A stretch of DNA of 64,000 bases, taken from positions 1 to 64,000 of the forward strand of contig JACQXM010000012.1 in the NCBI GenBank assembly GCA_016208685.1, in the 5' to 3' direction. The notes beneath the pieces are model-generated. The model made no database searches and was not told the origin of the DNA. It worked only from the letters and a program-made list of their open reading frames with translations. The translations under genes were made by a program, and so were the position numbers. The stretch comes from Planctomycetota bacterium (lineage in GTDB: Bacteria; Planctomycetota; Phycisphaerae; UBA1845). Below are positions 19,384 to 28,853 of the stretch, piece by piece (positions within the stretch are counted from its first letter, which is position 1; each line of letters opens with the position of its first letter).

Positions 19384-22300
19384 ATGATTCCACGCATCAT
19401 CGAATACTCCGTGAGGAACCGTTTCATCGTCCTGCTGCTCACCGCGGCGCTGGCGGTGTGGGGAACCTATTGCGTACTGAAAACTCCCATAGACGCCATA
19501 CCGGACCTCTCCGAAAACCAGATCATCATTTTCACGGACTGGATGGGCCGCGCCCCACAGGAGATCGACGATCAGATCACGTATCCCCTCTCCGTGAACC
19601 TACAGGGATTGGCGGGCGTCAAGGCGATCCGCTCCGCCAGCGAATTCAACTTCTCCATGATCAACATCATCTTCGACGACAACGTCGACTTTTACTTCGC
19701 CCGAACGCGGGTTCTGGAGCGGCTCAACGTCGCCAGCACCTTCCTGCCCGAGGGCGCGGTTCCCTACCTCGCGCCGGACGCCACCGCCCTGGGACAGATC
19801 TTCTGGTACACCGTGGAGGGCGACGGCTTCAGCATCGACGAGCTGCGTTCTCTTCAGGACTGGTACGTGCGCTACGGGTTGTACGTTCAGGGTGTGGCGG
19901 AGGTTGCCAGCGTCGGCGGGTTCGTGCGCGAGTACCAAATCGACGTGGACCCGGAGAAGCTCCGCGCCTATCAGATCCCCCTGGGGGCGGTCTTCAACGC
20001 CGTGGCCCGCAGCAACATCTCCGTGGGCGGCAAGGTCTACTTCGAAGCCAACGCCGAGTACCTGATCCGCGGCGTCGGCTGGATACGCGGCACGTCGGAT
20101 TTAGAAAGCGTCGTGGTCATGGAACGCGACGGCGTTCCCATCTTCGTCCGCAACCTGGCGCACGTGCAGCTCGGACCGGAGTACCGCCGCAGCATGCTGG
20201 AGAAAAACGGTCACGAAGCCGTCGGCGGCGTAGTGATGATGCGCTACGGCGAGAACCCGTTGGCCGTCACCCGTGCCATCAAGCAGCGGATCGAGCAGCT
20301 CCAGGCGGGACTGCCGGACGGGGCGCGGATCGTGCCGTTCTATGACCGTACCCGCCTCATCGAGGGCGCCATCGGAACGCTGGTGGACACCCTGACGGAG
20401 GAACTGATCGTCGCAAGCATCGCCATCCTGCTCATCCTGGCTCACATCCGCAGTGCCATCGTGGTGTGCAGCACGCTGCCCCTGGCCGTGCTCATCGCCT
20501 TTATCTGCATGTACTACCTGGGCGTGCCCAGCAACATCATGTCACTCTCCGGCATCGCCATTTCCATCGGGCTCTTCGTCGATGCCTCGGTGGTCATGGT
20601 GGAGAACACCATCCATGAGCTGACCAAAGAGCATGGCTCGTCGCCGGTGCGCGGCGACACCACGGAAGCCGTCGTCCGCGCCTGTCGTCTCGTGGGCGGA
20701 CCCATTTTCTTCGCCATGCTCATCATGCTGGTGTCGTTCATTCCCGTCTTCGCGCTCGGGGACACGGAAGGCAAGATGTTCCATCCCCTGGCGTTCACCA
20801 AGACCTTCGCCATGGTGGGGGTTGCCATTCTGGCCATTACCTTCGTGCCGGCGATGATTCCCATCTTCGTTAAGGGGCGTTTGCAGCGCGAGGAGGACAA
20901 CTGGTTCGTCCGCACGTTCATCAACATCTACAAACCCGTCCTGGCCTGGCTGATGCACGTGCCGGCGGCGGGCATCTGGTTCATGGGCTTCCTCTTCATC
21001 GTGGGCACCGGGTTCATCGGGAGCCGGCCGCTGTTTCTCGGCATGACGGCATTGTCGCTCTTCTTCGGGAGCCTGTTCTTCCGCCGCACCTGGAGCATGG
21101 GACTGGCCTTCCTGTTTCTGTTGTCGACGGCGGTATGGGCGCGCGGGTTCACCAAACTGGGACGCGAGTTCATGCCGCCTCTGGATGAGGGCAGCGTCCT
21201 CGACATGCCGGTGACGGTGCCCCGCACCTCGATCGCCCAGGCCGGCGACGACATCCGCGTTCGCGACGCCATCATGCGCGGCTTTCCGGAGGTGGAGCAG
21301 GTGGTGGGCAAGGTCGGTCGCGCGGACACGCCCACGGACCCGTCGGGCCTGGACATGGTCGAAACCGTCGTGACCTTCCGTCCCAAGGAATGGTGGCCGA
21401 AGCGCAAGCTGCGCTTCGATGACGCCCTGGCGGAAACCGCGGAACTGGTTCGCGCCTTGCAGAAACGCGGGTTCCTGCCCGAGGACCTCCAGGCCGATGC
21501 CGTCGAGGGCCTGGTGAACGCTGCCGGCATGGATGCCATGGTGCGCTTCGACCAGATCATGCGCGAGCTGGCCCGGCGGCGGCAGGCCGAATTCGCTCCG
21601 GAACTGGCGAAGGGCCTGGTGACGGATGTGCTCCACCAACTGCTCTCCGTGCTGCGGCAGAAGCACGCGCTCGCCGGCGAGCCCGCTGCCGCGCAGCTCG
21701 GTCCCCTGGTGGACCGCCTCGCTGAGTCGCACGGTTCGCTGTTGATCGAAGTTCCCCGGCGCGAGGAAATGAGCCGCCTGCTGGCCTCCGCCGTCGCCGG
21801 CCTGGCGGACCTGGGATTGGTGGAGAATCGGCCCGACCTGCTGGTGCTGCCCGACTCGCCCTGGCTGGAGCTGCAGGATTCGCTCGCCACCGTGGTGGGA
21901 GGCGAGCGCGCGACGCTGGTCGGAGAACTGTTCAATGCGTTCGAGCGGCACATGGACGAGCGTTGGCGTCAGCGAGTGAAGGTCCTGAACTGGGAACTCG
22001 AGGACCAGGCGGCGGGCACTTTCATCGTTTCCTCCCTCGAGGCCGTTCGGCAGCGTGCCCGGTCCGGCGGGCTTTCGCTGCGAACGCCGGCCGATGCCGA
22101 CCTGCAAGCCATCCGCAACGAGCGCGAAGGGTCGTTCAAGCGCGGGACCTTCCTCTGGCGCAAGCAGAAGTCGGATCTGGTCAAGGAGATGGACAGCGAG
22201 ATCCAGATGCCCGGCTGGGGCAACATCTGGACGCAGCCGATCATCAACCGCGTGGACATGCTCGCCACCGGCGTACGCACCATGATCGGCGTCAAGGTGT

Positions 22301-23559
22301 TCGGACCGCGACAGGAAGATGTCACCGAGGAGATCATCGAGGATGGCGTGAAACGCCGCGTGGTGCGGGAGCGGGGCATCCAGACGGTGGCCAACGAGAT
22401 CGCCGGCGTACTGCGCGGGCTGCGCGGCGCCGTGGACGTGTTTCCCGATCAGATCGTCGGGCGCAGCTACTTGCAGATCGAAGTCAACCGGGAGAAGGCC
22501 GCCCGTTACGGCGTCAACGTCGGCGATATCCAGGACGCCATCGAGGTGGCTATGGGCGGCAAGACCATCACCACCACCGTGGAGGGGCGCCGGCGCTTCC
22601 CGGTCCGCGTGCGCTACGCGCGGGACTTCTGGCAGACGGAGGAAGCGTTGCGGCGGATTCTGGTCACCGGCCGTCGCGGCGGCGGCGGTGATACCGCCGG
22701 TGATGCGGCGATGGCGGGCGCCGGCGCGAAGGTCGTGGCCCCGTCCGACATGGGGAGCGGCGACGTGGTGCAGGTCCCCATCAGCGAGGTCGCGGATATT
22801 ACCATCGTGGAGGGTCCCAGCGTCATCAAGAGTGAGAACGGCATGCTGCGCGCCTACGTGCAGCTCAACGTTCGTGACCGCGACATTGTGGGCTTTGTGG
22901 AGGAAGCCCAGGCCGCCGTTGCGTCCCAGGTGAAGCTGCCGGCCGGCATCTTCGTTGAATGGAGCGGGCAGTTCGAGCATCAGGTCCGCGCGCGGAAGAC
23001 ACTGCAGGTCATCTTCCCCATGGTCGTATTGCTCATGTTCGTGATCCTCTACATGACGTTCAACGACGTAAGCGACGCGTTGTTGATCATGCTTTCGGTC
23101 CCCGGGGCGCTGGTGGGCGGCGTGATCTTCCAGAGTCTCTTCGGCTTCAACTTCAGCGTCGCGGTGTGGGTGGGCTACATCGCCTGCTTCGGCGAAGCGA
23201 CGCAAACGGGAATCGTCATGCTGGTGTATCTCCATGACGCCATCAACGCCCGGGGCGGACTGAGCGGCATACGCTCCGAGTCGGAACTTACGCAGACCAT
23301 CATCGCCGGCGCCGTGCACCGCCTCCGTCCCAAGCTCATGACCGAGGGGTGCGCCATCATCGGCCTTATGCCCATGCTTTGGGCGACGGGCGTGGGGGCC
23401 GAGGTGATGCGGCCCATGGCAGCCCCGGTGCTGGGCGGAATGCTGGTGGCGGACGAGGTCATCGACCTGCTGCTGCCGGTGATCTTCAACTGGTATCAGT
23501 GCCGGCGCTGGAGGCGCTTGCAAGCGGCGGGGCCGGGCCTCGTGCCGGTTCCGGCCTGA
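19384..23559 (+). CDS. Oversized heavy-metal RND efflux pump (CusA/CzcA family)
   Basis: 1391 residues against about 1040 for CusA. Core motifs are present: KTPIDAIPDLSENQIIIFTD at the N-terminus, TM4 signature LFVDASVVMVENTIHEL near residue 397, GREFMPPLDEGSVLDMP, and NRVDMLATGVRTMIGVKVFG. Extra material: about 250 residues between FRPKEWWPKRK (near 667) and the family segment EMDSEIQMPGWGNIWTQPI (near 935), rich in charged helices; added hydrophobic segments near 526-590 before GREFMPPLDEG; and a short Gly-rich insert near 1100. It follows the adaptor by 86 bases and completes a channel-adaptor-pump operon. Metal efflux is sure as a family role; the function of the insert is unknown. Confidence 0.9.
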   Translation: MIPRIIEYSVRNRFIVLLLTAALAVWGTYCVLKTPIDAIPDLSENQIIIFTDWMGRAPQEIDDQITYPLSVNLQGLAGVKAIRSASEFNFSMINIIFDDNVDFYFARTRVLERLNVASTFLPEGAVPYLAPDATALGQIFWYTVEGDGFSIDELRSLQDWYVRYGLYVQGVAEVASVGGFVREYQIDVDPEKLRAYQIPLGAVFNAVARSNISVGGKVYFEANAEYLIRGVGWIRGTSDLESVVVMERDGVPIFVRNLAHVQLGPEYRRSMLEKNGHEAVGGVVMMRYGENPLAVTRAIKQRIEQLQAGLPDGARIVPFYDRTRLIEGAIGTLVDTLTEELIVASIAILLILAHIRSAIVVCSTLPLAVLIAFICMYYLGVPSNIMSLSGIAISIGLFVDASVVMVENTIHELTKEHGSSPVRGDTTEAVVRACRLVGGPIFFAMLIMLVSFIPVFALGDTEGKMFHPLAFTKTFAMVGVAILAITFVPAMIPIFVKGRLQREEDNWFVRTFINIYKPVLAWLMHVPAAGIWFMGFLFIVGTGFIGSRPLFLGMTALSLFFGSLFFRRTWSMGLAFLFLLSTAVWARGFTKLGREFMPPLDEGSVLDMPVTVPRTSIAQAGDDIRVRDAIMRGFPEVEQVVGKVGRADTPTDPSGLDMVETVVTFRPKEWWPKRKLRFDDALAETAELVRALQKRGFLPEDLQADAVEGLVNAAGMDAMVRFDQIMRELARRRQAEFAPELAKGLVTDVLHQLLSVLRQKHALAGEPAAAQLGPLVDRLAESHGSLLIEVPRREEMSRLLASAVAGLADLGLVENRPDLLVLPDSPWLELQDSLATVVGGERATLVGELFNAFERHMDERWRQRVKVLNWELEDQAAGTFIVSSLEAVRQRARSGGLSLRTPADADLQAIRNEREGSFKRGTFLWRKQKSDLVKEMDSEIQMPGWGNIWTQPIINRVDMLATGVRTMIGVKVFGPRQEDVTEEIIEDGVKRRVVRERGIQTVANEIAGVLRGLRGAVDVFPDQIVGRSYLQIEVNREKAARYGVNVGDIQDAIEVAMGGKTITTTVEGRRRFPVRVRYARDFWQTEEALRRILVTGRRGGGGDTAGDAAMAGAGAKVVAPSDMGSGDVVQVPISEVADITIVEGPSVIKSENGMLRAYVQLNVRDRDIVGFVEEAQAAVASQVKLPAGIFVEWSGQFEHQVRARKTLQVIFPMVVLLMFVILYMTFNDVSDALLIMLSVPGALVGGVIFQSLFGFNFSVAVWVGYIACFGEATQTGIVMLVYLHDAINARGGLSGIRSESELTQTIIAGAVHRLRPKLMTEGCAIIGLMPMLWATGVGAEVMRPMAAPVLGGMLVADEVIDLLLPVIFNWYQCRRWRRLQAAGPGLVPVPA

Positions 23560-23645
23560 CGGCTCAACGCCGGCGCGTGCCGCGGCACCGCCGGTGGCGG
23601 CGGCGCCCCCGCGGCCGCGTTGCGGCGCCGGATTCGCGCCCACGC

Positions 23646-23672
23646 TTGTCGGCGCCGCCGTCGTTCTATACA
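23646..23672 (+). promoter_or_regulatory. Weak candidate promoter upstream of the M42 peptidase gene
   Basis: TTGTCG at 23646-23651 and TATACA at 23667-23672 are separated by 15 bases, shorter than the optimum. The -10 stands out because the surroundings are very GC-rich. It lies 30 bases before the chosen ATG at 23702. Confidence 0.3.
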
Positions 23673-23701
23673 CTCCGGCGTTCGGTGCGCGGCTGGACCG
23701 G

Positions 23702-24847
23702 ATGATTCGCGAGGCGGCCGGCGCGCCGGGAAACGGTGCCCCCGTGGGGGGCCGACTCCGGTTCGACGTCACCAGGAACCCTTACGTGCGCAAGGAATCC
23801 TACGAGTTTCTCAAGGTGATCGAGGAGACTCCGTCGCCTTCAGGCTTCGAGCAGCCCGTGCAGCGGCTGGTGCGGCAACGCATGAAGCCCTATGCCGACC
23901 GCATCGAGACCGACGTGCACGGCAACGTGATCGTGGCGCTGAACCCCAAGGGCACGCCGCGCGTCATGCTCGCCGGGCATTGTGACCAGATCGGCCTGAT
24001 GACCCGCTACATTGACGACAACGGCTACATTTTCGTCGCTGCGATCGGGGGTATCGACGCCTCGGTCGTGCCGGGGTCGCGCGTGGTCGTGCACACCCGC
24101 AACGGCCCGGTGGACGGCGTCATCGGTCGCAAGCCGGTCCACGTGCTCAAGCCCGAGGAACGCGGCGCCAAGGTCGAACTGCGCGAGCTGTGGGTGGATA
24201 TCGGCGCCAAAAGCCGCAAAGAAACGCAGGACGTGGTCAGCATCGGGGACCCCATCACCTTCCGCCTGGAGATGGTTCCGCTGGCGAACGATCTGGTCAC
24301 CTCGCCGGCGTTCGATAACAAGTGCGGCACGTTCGTAGTCATGGAGGCGCTGCGGCTGTGCGCGGTGAAGAAGATCAGATGCGCGCTGTTCGCCGTCAGC
24401 ACGGTTCAGGAGGAGATCGGTCTTCGCGGGGCACGCACCTCCTGCTACGGCCTGGACCCGCAGGCGGGGATCGCGGTGGACGTAACCCATGCCACCGACT
24501 ATCCCGACATCGACAAGCGCGTCAACGGCGACATTAAACTGGGCCAGGGACCTACGATTGCCACCGGCCCGAATATCAACCCCGCACTGGAGGACCTGCT
24601 GGTCAAAACGGCGAAGGCCCGGAACATCCCGTTTCAGAAGGAGGCCGCGCCGGGAGGCACCGGGACGGACGCCAATGCCATTCAGCTTACCCGTGCCGGC
24701 GTGGCGACGGCCCTGGTGGGCATTCCCAACCGTTACATGCATACGCAGGTGGAGGTAGTCAGCCTGGCGGACCTGGAGGCCGCCGCCAAACTCATCGCCG
24801 AAACCGTGTCGCGCATTGATCGTCGAACGAACTTTATTCCGCGCTGA
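23702..24847 (+). CDS. M42-family aminopeptidase (glutamyl aminopeptidase/endoglucanase-like)
   Basis: 381 residues from ATG 23702; the frame extends to 23594 but that part is low-complexity. Dinuclear-metal ligands of the M42 family are visible: His in AGHCDQIG near residue 93, Asp in FDNKCG near 204, catalytic Glu pair in VQEEIGLRGA near 237, Asp in VDVTHATD near 260, and His in NRYMHTQVEVV near 346. The enzyme removes N-terminal residues from peptides in the cytoplasm, usually as a dodecamer. The phosphatase gene downstream begins 25 bases later and is possibly cotranscribed. Confidence 0.9.
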   Translation: MIREAAGAPGNGAPVGGRLRFDVTRNPYVRKESYEFLKVIEETPSPSGFEQPVQRLVRQRMKPYADRIETDVHGNVIVALNPKGTPRVMLAGHCDQIGLMTRYIDDNGYIFVAAIGGIDASVVPGSRVVVHTRNGPVDGVIGRKPVHVLKPEERGAKVELRELWVDIGAKSRKETQDVVSIGDPITFRLEMVPLANDLVTSPAFDNKCGTFVVMEALRLCAVKKIRCALFAVSTVQEEIGLRGARTSCYGLDPQAGIAVDVTHATDYPDIDKRVNGDIKLGQGPTIATGPNINPALEDLLVKTAKARNIPFQKEAAPGGTGTDANAIQLTRAGVATALVGIPNRYMHTQVEVVSLADLEAAAKLIAETVSRIDRRTNFIPR

Positions 24848-24872
24848 GGTCTGCGACGCGCCATGCTCCCTC

Positions 24873-26675
24873 ATGAGCTCCTTCGTGAACGCCCCCGAAA
24901 CCCACGATGACTTTCCCATGGTCGCGGGCAAGACCCCGCTGACGCAGCGGGTCGGCATCGGCACGCTTCAGAGCCTCCAGGATCGCTTCGCGGCGCTGGG
25001 GCGCATGACAGTGGCCATTGCTACCACCGCCGGCCGCCTGATCACCCGGCCCACCTGGGGAAGCCGGTTCTCCGAGCTCATCGGCGACTCGCCGCGCGGC
25101 CGTGCAGCGTTCACCGAGGCCATCGGTGACTGCCTGCTCACCGCGGAGGAGGCCGAGCCGCCGTCCTGTCACGAGGGGATGAGCCTGTACACTTCATCCA
25201 TCGTCCACGATGGGGTACAGCTCGCGATCATCGTCGTGGGAACACGCACCCATGATCCGCCCGAAGCTGCCGCGGCCGCCACCACCGCCGCCCGCTATCA
25301 GATCGACGCCGCGGAGCTCGCTCGCGAGGCGGCGCAGCTCGACCCCGACCGCGGCGGCGCGCCGGAGGACATCCACCGCTTCGCGGACATGCTGGCCCAC
25401 ATCATCGCCGCGCTCTACGGCCAAGCCTTGCGCATTGACCGCCAGCTCGCCGACTTGAGCGCCATCCACAAGCTCTCCGACCTGCTGGCGGGCACGCTCG
25501 ACGTGCAGCACATTCTGGACCTGACGGTGCGGCAGGTGGTGCGGGCGATGCCGGTGAAGGCGTGTGCCATCCGTCTGCTGAATGAGCAGACCGGCGAACT
25601 GGTGCTTAAGGCGGTTCACAACCTCTCGCCCCAGTATCTGCAAAAGGGGCCGGTCATGCTCCAGGACAACGCCATCGATGCCACCGCGTTTGCCGGCGAG
25701 GCGGTGTACATTGAGGACGCGCCGAATGATCCGCGCAGCCGTTATCCGGAAATGGCCCGCCGCGAGGGCATCGTCAGCGGTCTGTGCGTTCCCATGACCT
25801 ATCGCGGCGAGACCGTGGGCGTCATCCGCGTGTACACCCAGGATCGGTACCTGTTCAATCAGTCGGAGGAATCGCTGCTGCGTTCGATCGGTTCGCAGGC
25901 GGCCTCCGCCATCATCAACAGTCGCCTTTACGAAGCCCAGGCCGGCGCCGAGCGCGTGCACCGGCAGGTTCAGGCGGCAGCGCAGATCCAGCGGCGCATG
26001 CTGCCCGCGGGACCGCCCCGGCACACGCACCTGGACTTCGCCTTCGTGTACGAGCCTACCCTCCAGGTAGGCGGCGATCTTCTGGACTTCATTCATCTGC
26101 CCGACGAGCAGATCGGCTTCTGCATCGCGGACGTCGTGGGCAAGGGGCTGGCCGCGGCGCTGATGATGGCCTCGATCCGCGCCTATCTGCGCGCCTACGC
26201 CCTGGCCGGGCATGCCCCCGACCGGGCCGTTGCCGCCGTCAACCGCCAACTGCACCGCGACACGCCCGTCGGCGAGTTCGCCACGCTGGTGTACGCGGTG
26301 TGCACCGCCGACGCCCGCACCCTGGTCTACTGCAACGCCGGGCACCCGCCTCCGGTGATCCTGCGCGGTGATGCTCTGCTCGAGCTCGCCGAGGGCGGCA
26401 TGGTCATAGGCGTGCGGGAGCAGGAAGGCTACCACCTCGGCGTGGTCTCATTGCTTCCCGGTGATCTGCTGGTGATGTATACCGACGGCGTCACGGAGGC
26501 CATGAACTTCCAGCACGATGTGTACGGCCGCGAACGGCTGCTCGCCTCCATCCGCCAGCATCGGGCCCTGACGGCGCACCAGGTGAGCCGTCAGATTCTC
26601 TGGGACGTGCGCCGTTTCGCCGGTCTTGCCGAACAGTCGGACGATATCACCATCCTGGTGGTCAAGTGCACGTGA
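24873..26675 (+). CDS. PocR-like/GAF sensor with PP2C (SpoIIE/RsbU-type) phosphatase
   Basis: 600 residues from ATG 24873. Residues about 25-130 resemble a PocR ligand-sensing domain (IGTLQSLQDRFAALGRMTVA, then SYTSSIVHDGVQLAIIVVG-like end); about 205-360 is a GAF domain (LDVQHILDLTVRQVVRAM, SGLCVPMTYRGETVGVIRVY); about 375-600 is a PP2C/SpoIIE domain with metal Asp motifs VGGDLLDF, CIADVVGKGLAAALMM, MYTDGVTEAMN and SDDITILVV. Such proteins dephosphorylate anti-sigma antagonists in partner-switching systems. No RsbW- or RsbV-like gene is nearby, so the partner lies elsewhere. A 6-bp GC hairpin follows the stop, without a T tract. Confidence 0.88.
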   Translation: MSSFVNAPETHDDFPMVAGKTPLTQRVGIGTLQSLQDRFAALGRMTVAIATTAGRLITRPTWGSRFSELIGDSPRGRAAFTEAIGDCLLTAEEAEPPSCHEGMSLYTSSIVHDGVQLAIIVVGTRTHDPPEAAAAATTAARYQIDAAELAREAAQLDPDRGGAPEDIHRFADMLAHIIAALYGQALRIDRQLADLSAIHKLSDLLAGTLDVQHILDLTVRQVVRAMPVKACAIRLLNEQTGELVLKAVHNLSPQYLQKGPVMLQDNAIDATAFAGEAVYIEDAPNDPRSRYPEMARREGIVSGLCVPMTYRGETVGVIRVYTQDRYLFNQSEESLLRSIGSQAASAIINSRLYEAQAGAERVHRQVQAAAQIQRRMLPAGPPRHTHLDFAFVYEPTLQVGGDLLDFIHLPDEQIGFCIADVVGKGLAAALMMASIRAYLRAYALAGHAPDRAVAAVNRQLHRDTPVGEFATLVYAVCTADARTLVYCNAGHPPPVILRGDALLELAEGGMVIGVREQEGYHLGVVSLLPGDLLVMYTDGVTEAMNFQHDVYGRERLLASIRQHRALTAHQVSRQILWDVRRFAGLAEQSDDITILVVKCT

Positions 26676-27208
26676 CGGCGGCCACGTGAACCGCCGCCGC
26701 GCACGAACGCCCGCTTCCTCCTTAAGCGTCCGTTGCGGGGCGGGAATCCGTTCCTGCCGGACTTCTCCGGCGGCGGGGCGTGATCCGGCCGCCAACCCGG
26801 CGCCGCTGAAGTTGATGTGGTTCCGGGAGCTGCGCAGCATCCCCGAAAAGCGATCTGAAGTTTCTGATGCCGCGGTGTGGCACCGGGCGCGAGGCGGGCA
26901 AGGGCGTGCCGATTCGCCTCGTAGGCAAGGTCGGCGCGGCCGAGCAACGACTCACCGCCGGGGCCGTGGCCCTCGCCGCCGACACCGCGGTTTACCAGGG
27001 CCTCAAGATCGGCTATGATACCGAAGGCGACCGAGACGGAAGCCTGAAGTGCGAGAACAACCTCGAGGATGCGGGTGACGGTGAGCGCAGCGAACGCGAG
27101 CGGCCCGCTACCGGTAAAGCGAGCAGGGGCGCTCGCGTCCGGGCCGCGGGCTGCCCCGGAGGACCCGAGGATGATCCGAGCAACCGCCAGGAAGGAGGGT
27201 GGGTATTC
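26676..27208. other. Intergenic region before the AT-richer islet
   Basis: About 530 bases without a recognisable gene. A frame open from 26867 joins the lipoprotein at 27209, but its translation upstream of that ATG is charged low-complexity sequence with no matching family. CGGCGG/CCGCCG at 26676-26681 and 26691-26696 could form a short hairpin just after the phosphatase stop. Confidence 0.5.
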
Positions 27209-27919
27209 ATGCGTGAGTCACTGTCGAATAGCCTGCGGAACAGATTCGTTCCCCCTCTGGGTTCCAGCACGTTTATGACGAGCCGGGATGACCCCGGGAA
27301 CGCTGGCAAAGGGAGTACCCTCGCACAGACGTGGCTACGCTGCGGTGCTCTCTTGTTCTTATGTGCGAGCGTCCTGCACGTCGGTTGTTTATACGGTACT
27401 CCTTTTCTTGCCACTTATCCCGAAACCTACGACGCTTCGGATTTCCAGCAGTTCGTCTATCGCGTTGATCATCCCCGTATGCTGTGCGGGGAAATGCCGC
27501 CGATGTCGGACTCTCCGTGGTTAAGACCGCTCGCATGCGAGGCAATGATTACGCGAAATCCTAGTGGCGAGTACTTTTTGGAGATGGTAGTCCGCAGAGA
27601 CGAGCAGTCCGCACTTACTGAGGTACCACAGCGCGAAATGACCGAGGAGGAGATCCAAGGGTTTCTAGAGTTGTCTGCCGAACTGCGTATCAACCGGCAC
27701 CCGCGGCCGTTCTGCACGGTTCCGCTGCCGTACTCCGTGGATTTCGAGTATTTTCTCCAGTGGGACGACCTTGAGGTTGTGGGTTTTGACTGCGATCGTC
27801 CGCGGCTAGATATTAGACAAGTGTTCTATATCGAAACGTTTGTGAATAGCCTCATACCCGATGTAACTGTTGGAAGAACGCGAGGGGATCGGCTCGGTGT
27901 GGATGGCATGAGGCGATGA
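27209..27919 (+). CDS. Putative lipoprotein, first of a tandem paralogous pair
   Basis: 236 residues from ATG 27209, which has a strong AGGAGGG site 8 bases upstream. A signal-peptide-like segment LRCGALLFLCASVLHVGC with lipobox HVGC begins only near residue 45, so an internal start (ATG 27275) is possible. The mature part shares with the next gene ATYPETYDASDF, CGEMP, RPLAC, GEY, INRHPRPFC and DCDRPRL; four Cys are conserved in both. I do not recognise the family. Base composition and codon use are clearly AT-richer than neighbours, suggesting transfer. Confidence 0.65.
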   Translation: MRESLSNSLRNRFVPPLGSSTFMTSRDDPGNAGKGSTLAQTWLRCGALLFLCASVLHVGCLYGTPFLATYPETYDASDFQQFVYRVDHPRMLCGEMPPMSDSPWLRPLACEAMITRNPSGEYFLEMVVRRDEQSALTEVPQREMTEEEIQGFLELSAELRINRHPRPFCTVPLPYSVDFEYFLQWDDLEVVGFDCDRPRLDIRQVFYIETFVNSLIPDVTVGRTRGDRLGVDGMRR

Positions 27920-27978
27920 GAGTGAAGAGCAGGGTGCCTGTCTTTGCGCCATCGCCGAGAAAGGGAGGCTATATAGGT

Positions 27979-28533
27979 ATGTTCCAAGTCCCGTGGCGAA
28001 CCTGCGGTGCCTTTGTCATCTCAGGCCTGCCACTCCTTCACCTGGGCTGTTTCGGTCTTTCTCGTGCTACCTATCCCGAGACCTACGACGCCTCCGATTT
28101 CGAGCAGTTTGAGTATCGCATAGATGACCCATTTTGTGGGGAAATGCCGGCCGCCTCCGATTCTCCGTTCTCAAGGCCGCTTGCATGCGCGGCGACGATC
28201 ACGCGAGAATCAACTGGCGAATACTCGCTGGCGATGATAGTCCGCTGGGATGAGGAGCCCGTACTTGCAGAAGTGCCACGGCGCGAAATGAGCGAAAGCG
28301 AGGTGGAACAGATGCTGAGTCTGTTTACCGAGCTCCACATAAACCGGCACCCACGGCCGTTCTGTGCGATCAACTTTCCGTATGACTTGAACACCGAGTA
28401 TTTTCACCGGTGGGACGAATTCGAGCTCGTGGCTCTGGATTGCGATCGTCCGCGGCTCAGTATTGAGGAGAGTTTCAATATCGAAATGTTCGTGCATAGC
28501 CTCATAGGTAATGGAGCCGCCGAGCCGCCGTGA
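27979..28533 (+). CDS. Putative lipoprotein, second of a tandem paralogous pair
   Basis: 184 residues from the ATG at 27979, which gives a compact signal peptide MFQVPWRTCGAFVISGLPLL and lipobox HLGC; an in-frame ATG at 27916 overlapping the previous stop is the alternative. An AGGGAGG sequence precedes the chosen start and resembles the site before the first copy, so the duplication seems to include the leader. Roughly half of the mature residues match the first copy by eye, with the same four Cys. Function unknown; probably a periplasm-facing or surface lipoprotein. Confidence 0.65.
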   Translation: MFQVPWRTCGAFVISGLPLLHLGCFGLSRATYPETYDASDFEQFEYRIDDPFCGEMPAASDSPFSRPLACAATITRESTGEYSLAMIVRWDEEPVLAEVPRREMSESEVEQMLSLFTELHINRHPRPFCAINFPYDLNTEYFHRWDEFELVALDCDRPRLSIEESFNIEMFVHSLIGNGAAEPP

Positions 28534-28853
28534 CTTGGTGTGTCATCGCTCACTCGAACCCGGGCAGGGCGGGGCAGGTTCCGCGACGCCACGCAGGTCT
28601 CGTCGATGGCGGGCGGTTTTCCGCCCTGGGGTCCCAGGTGCGGGGTGGCGGCGGTTGGCGCGGAGGCACGGTTGGGCCCCGGGGGCCGTTCAATATCGCG
28701 CCAACAGGGCGTTGAACGATATCTTGTTTTGGTTGAGGCGACGTTGGTTGCATGGCGGCGTCGAGACGTTCCGAGTCTCACCGCTCCACGTAACAGGACG
28801 GGGCATGGTGCAGTGTTTTGGTACTGGGTTGCCGTTTGTAGTGTGGGGAAACC
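28534..28853. other. Intergenic region within the islet
   Basis: 320 bases. Overlapping short frames here have no signal peptide, no ribosome-binding site and low-complexity translations, so none is called. GTTCAA and TTGAAC near 28687 and 28713 flank a short GC hairpin, the only structure noticed. Confidence 0.45.

Noticed and set aside
20542..23772. 1076-codon open frame antisense to the large RND pump
   Set aside because: His/Arg/Gln-rich composition typical of an antisense shadow; the plus strand carries unmistakable RND motifs.
26867..27208. Upstream extension of the first lipoprotein
   Set aside because: Low-complexity charged translation, and the strong ribosome-binding site points to ATG 27209.
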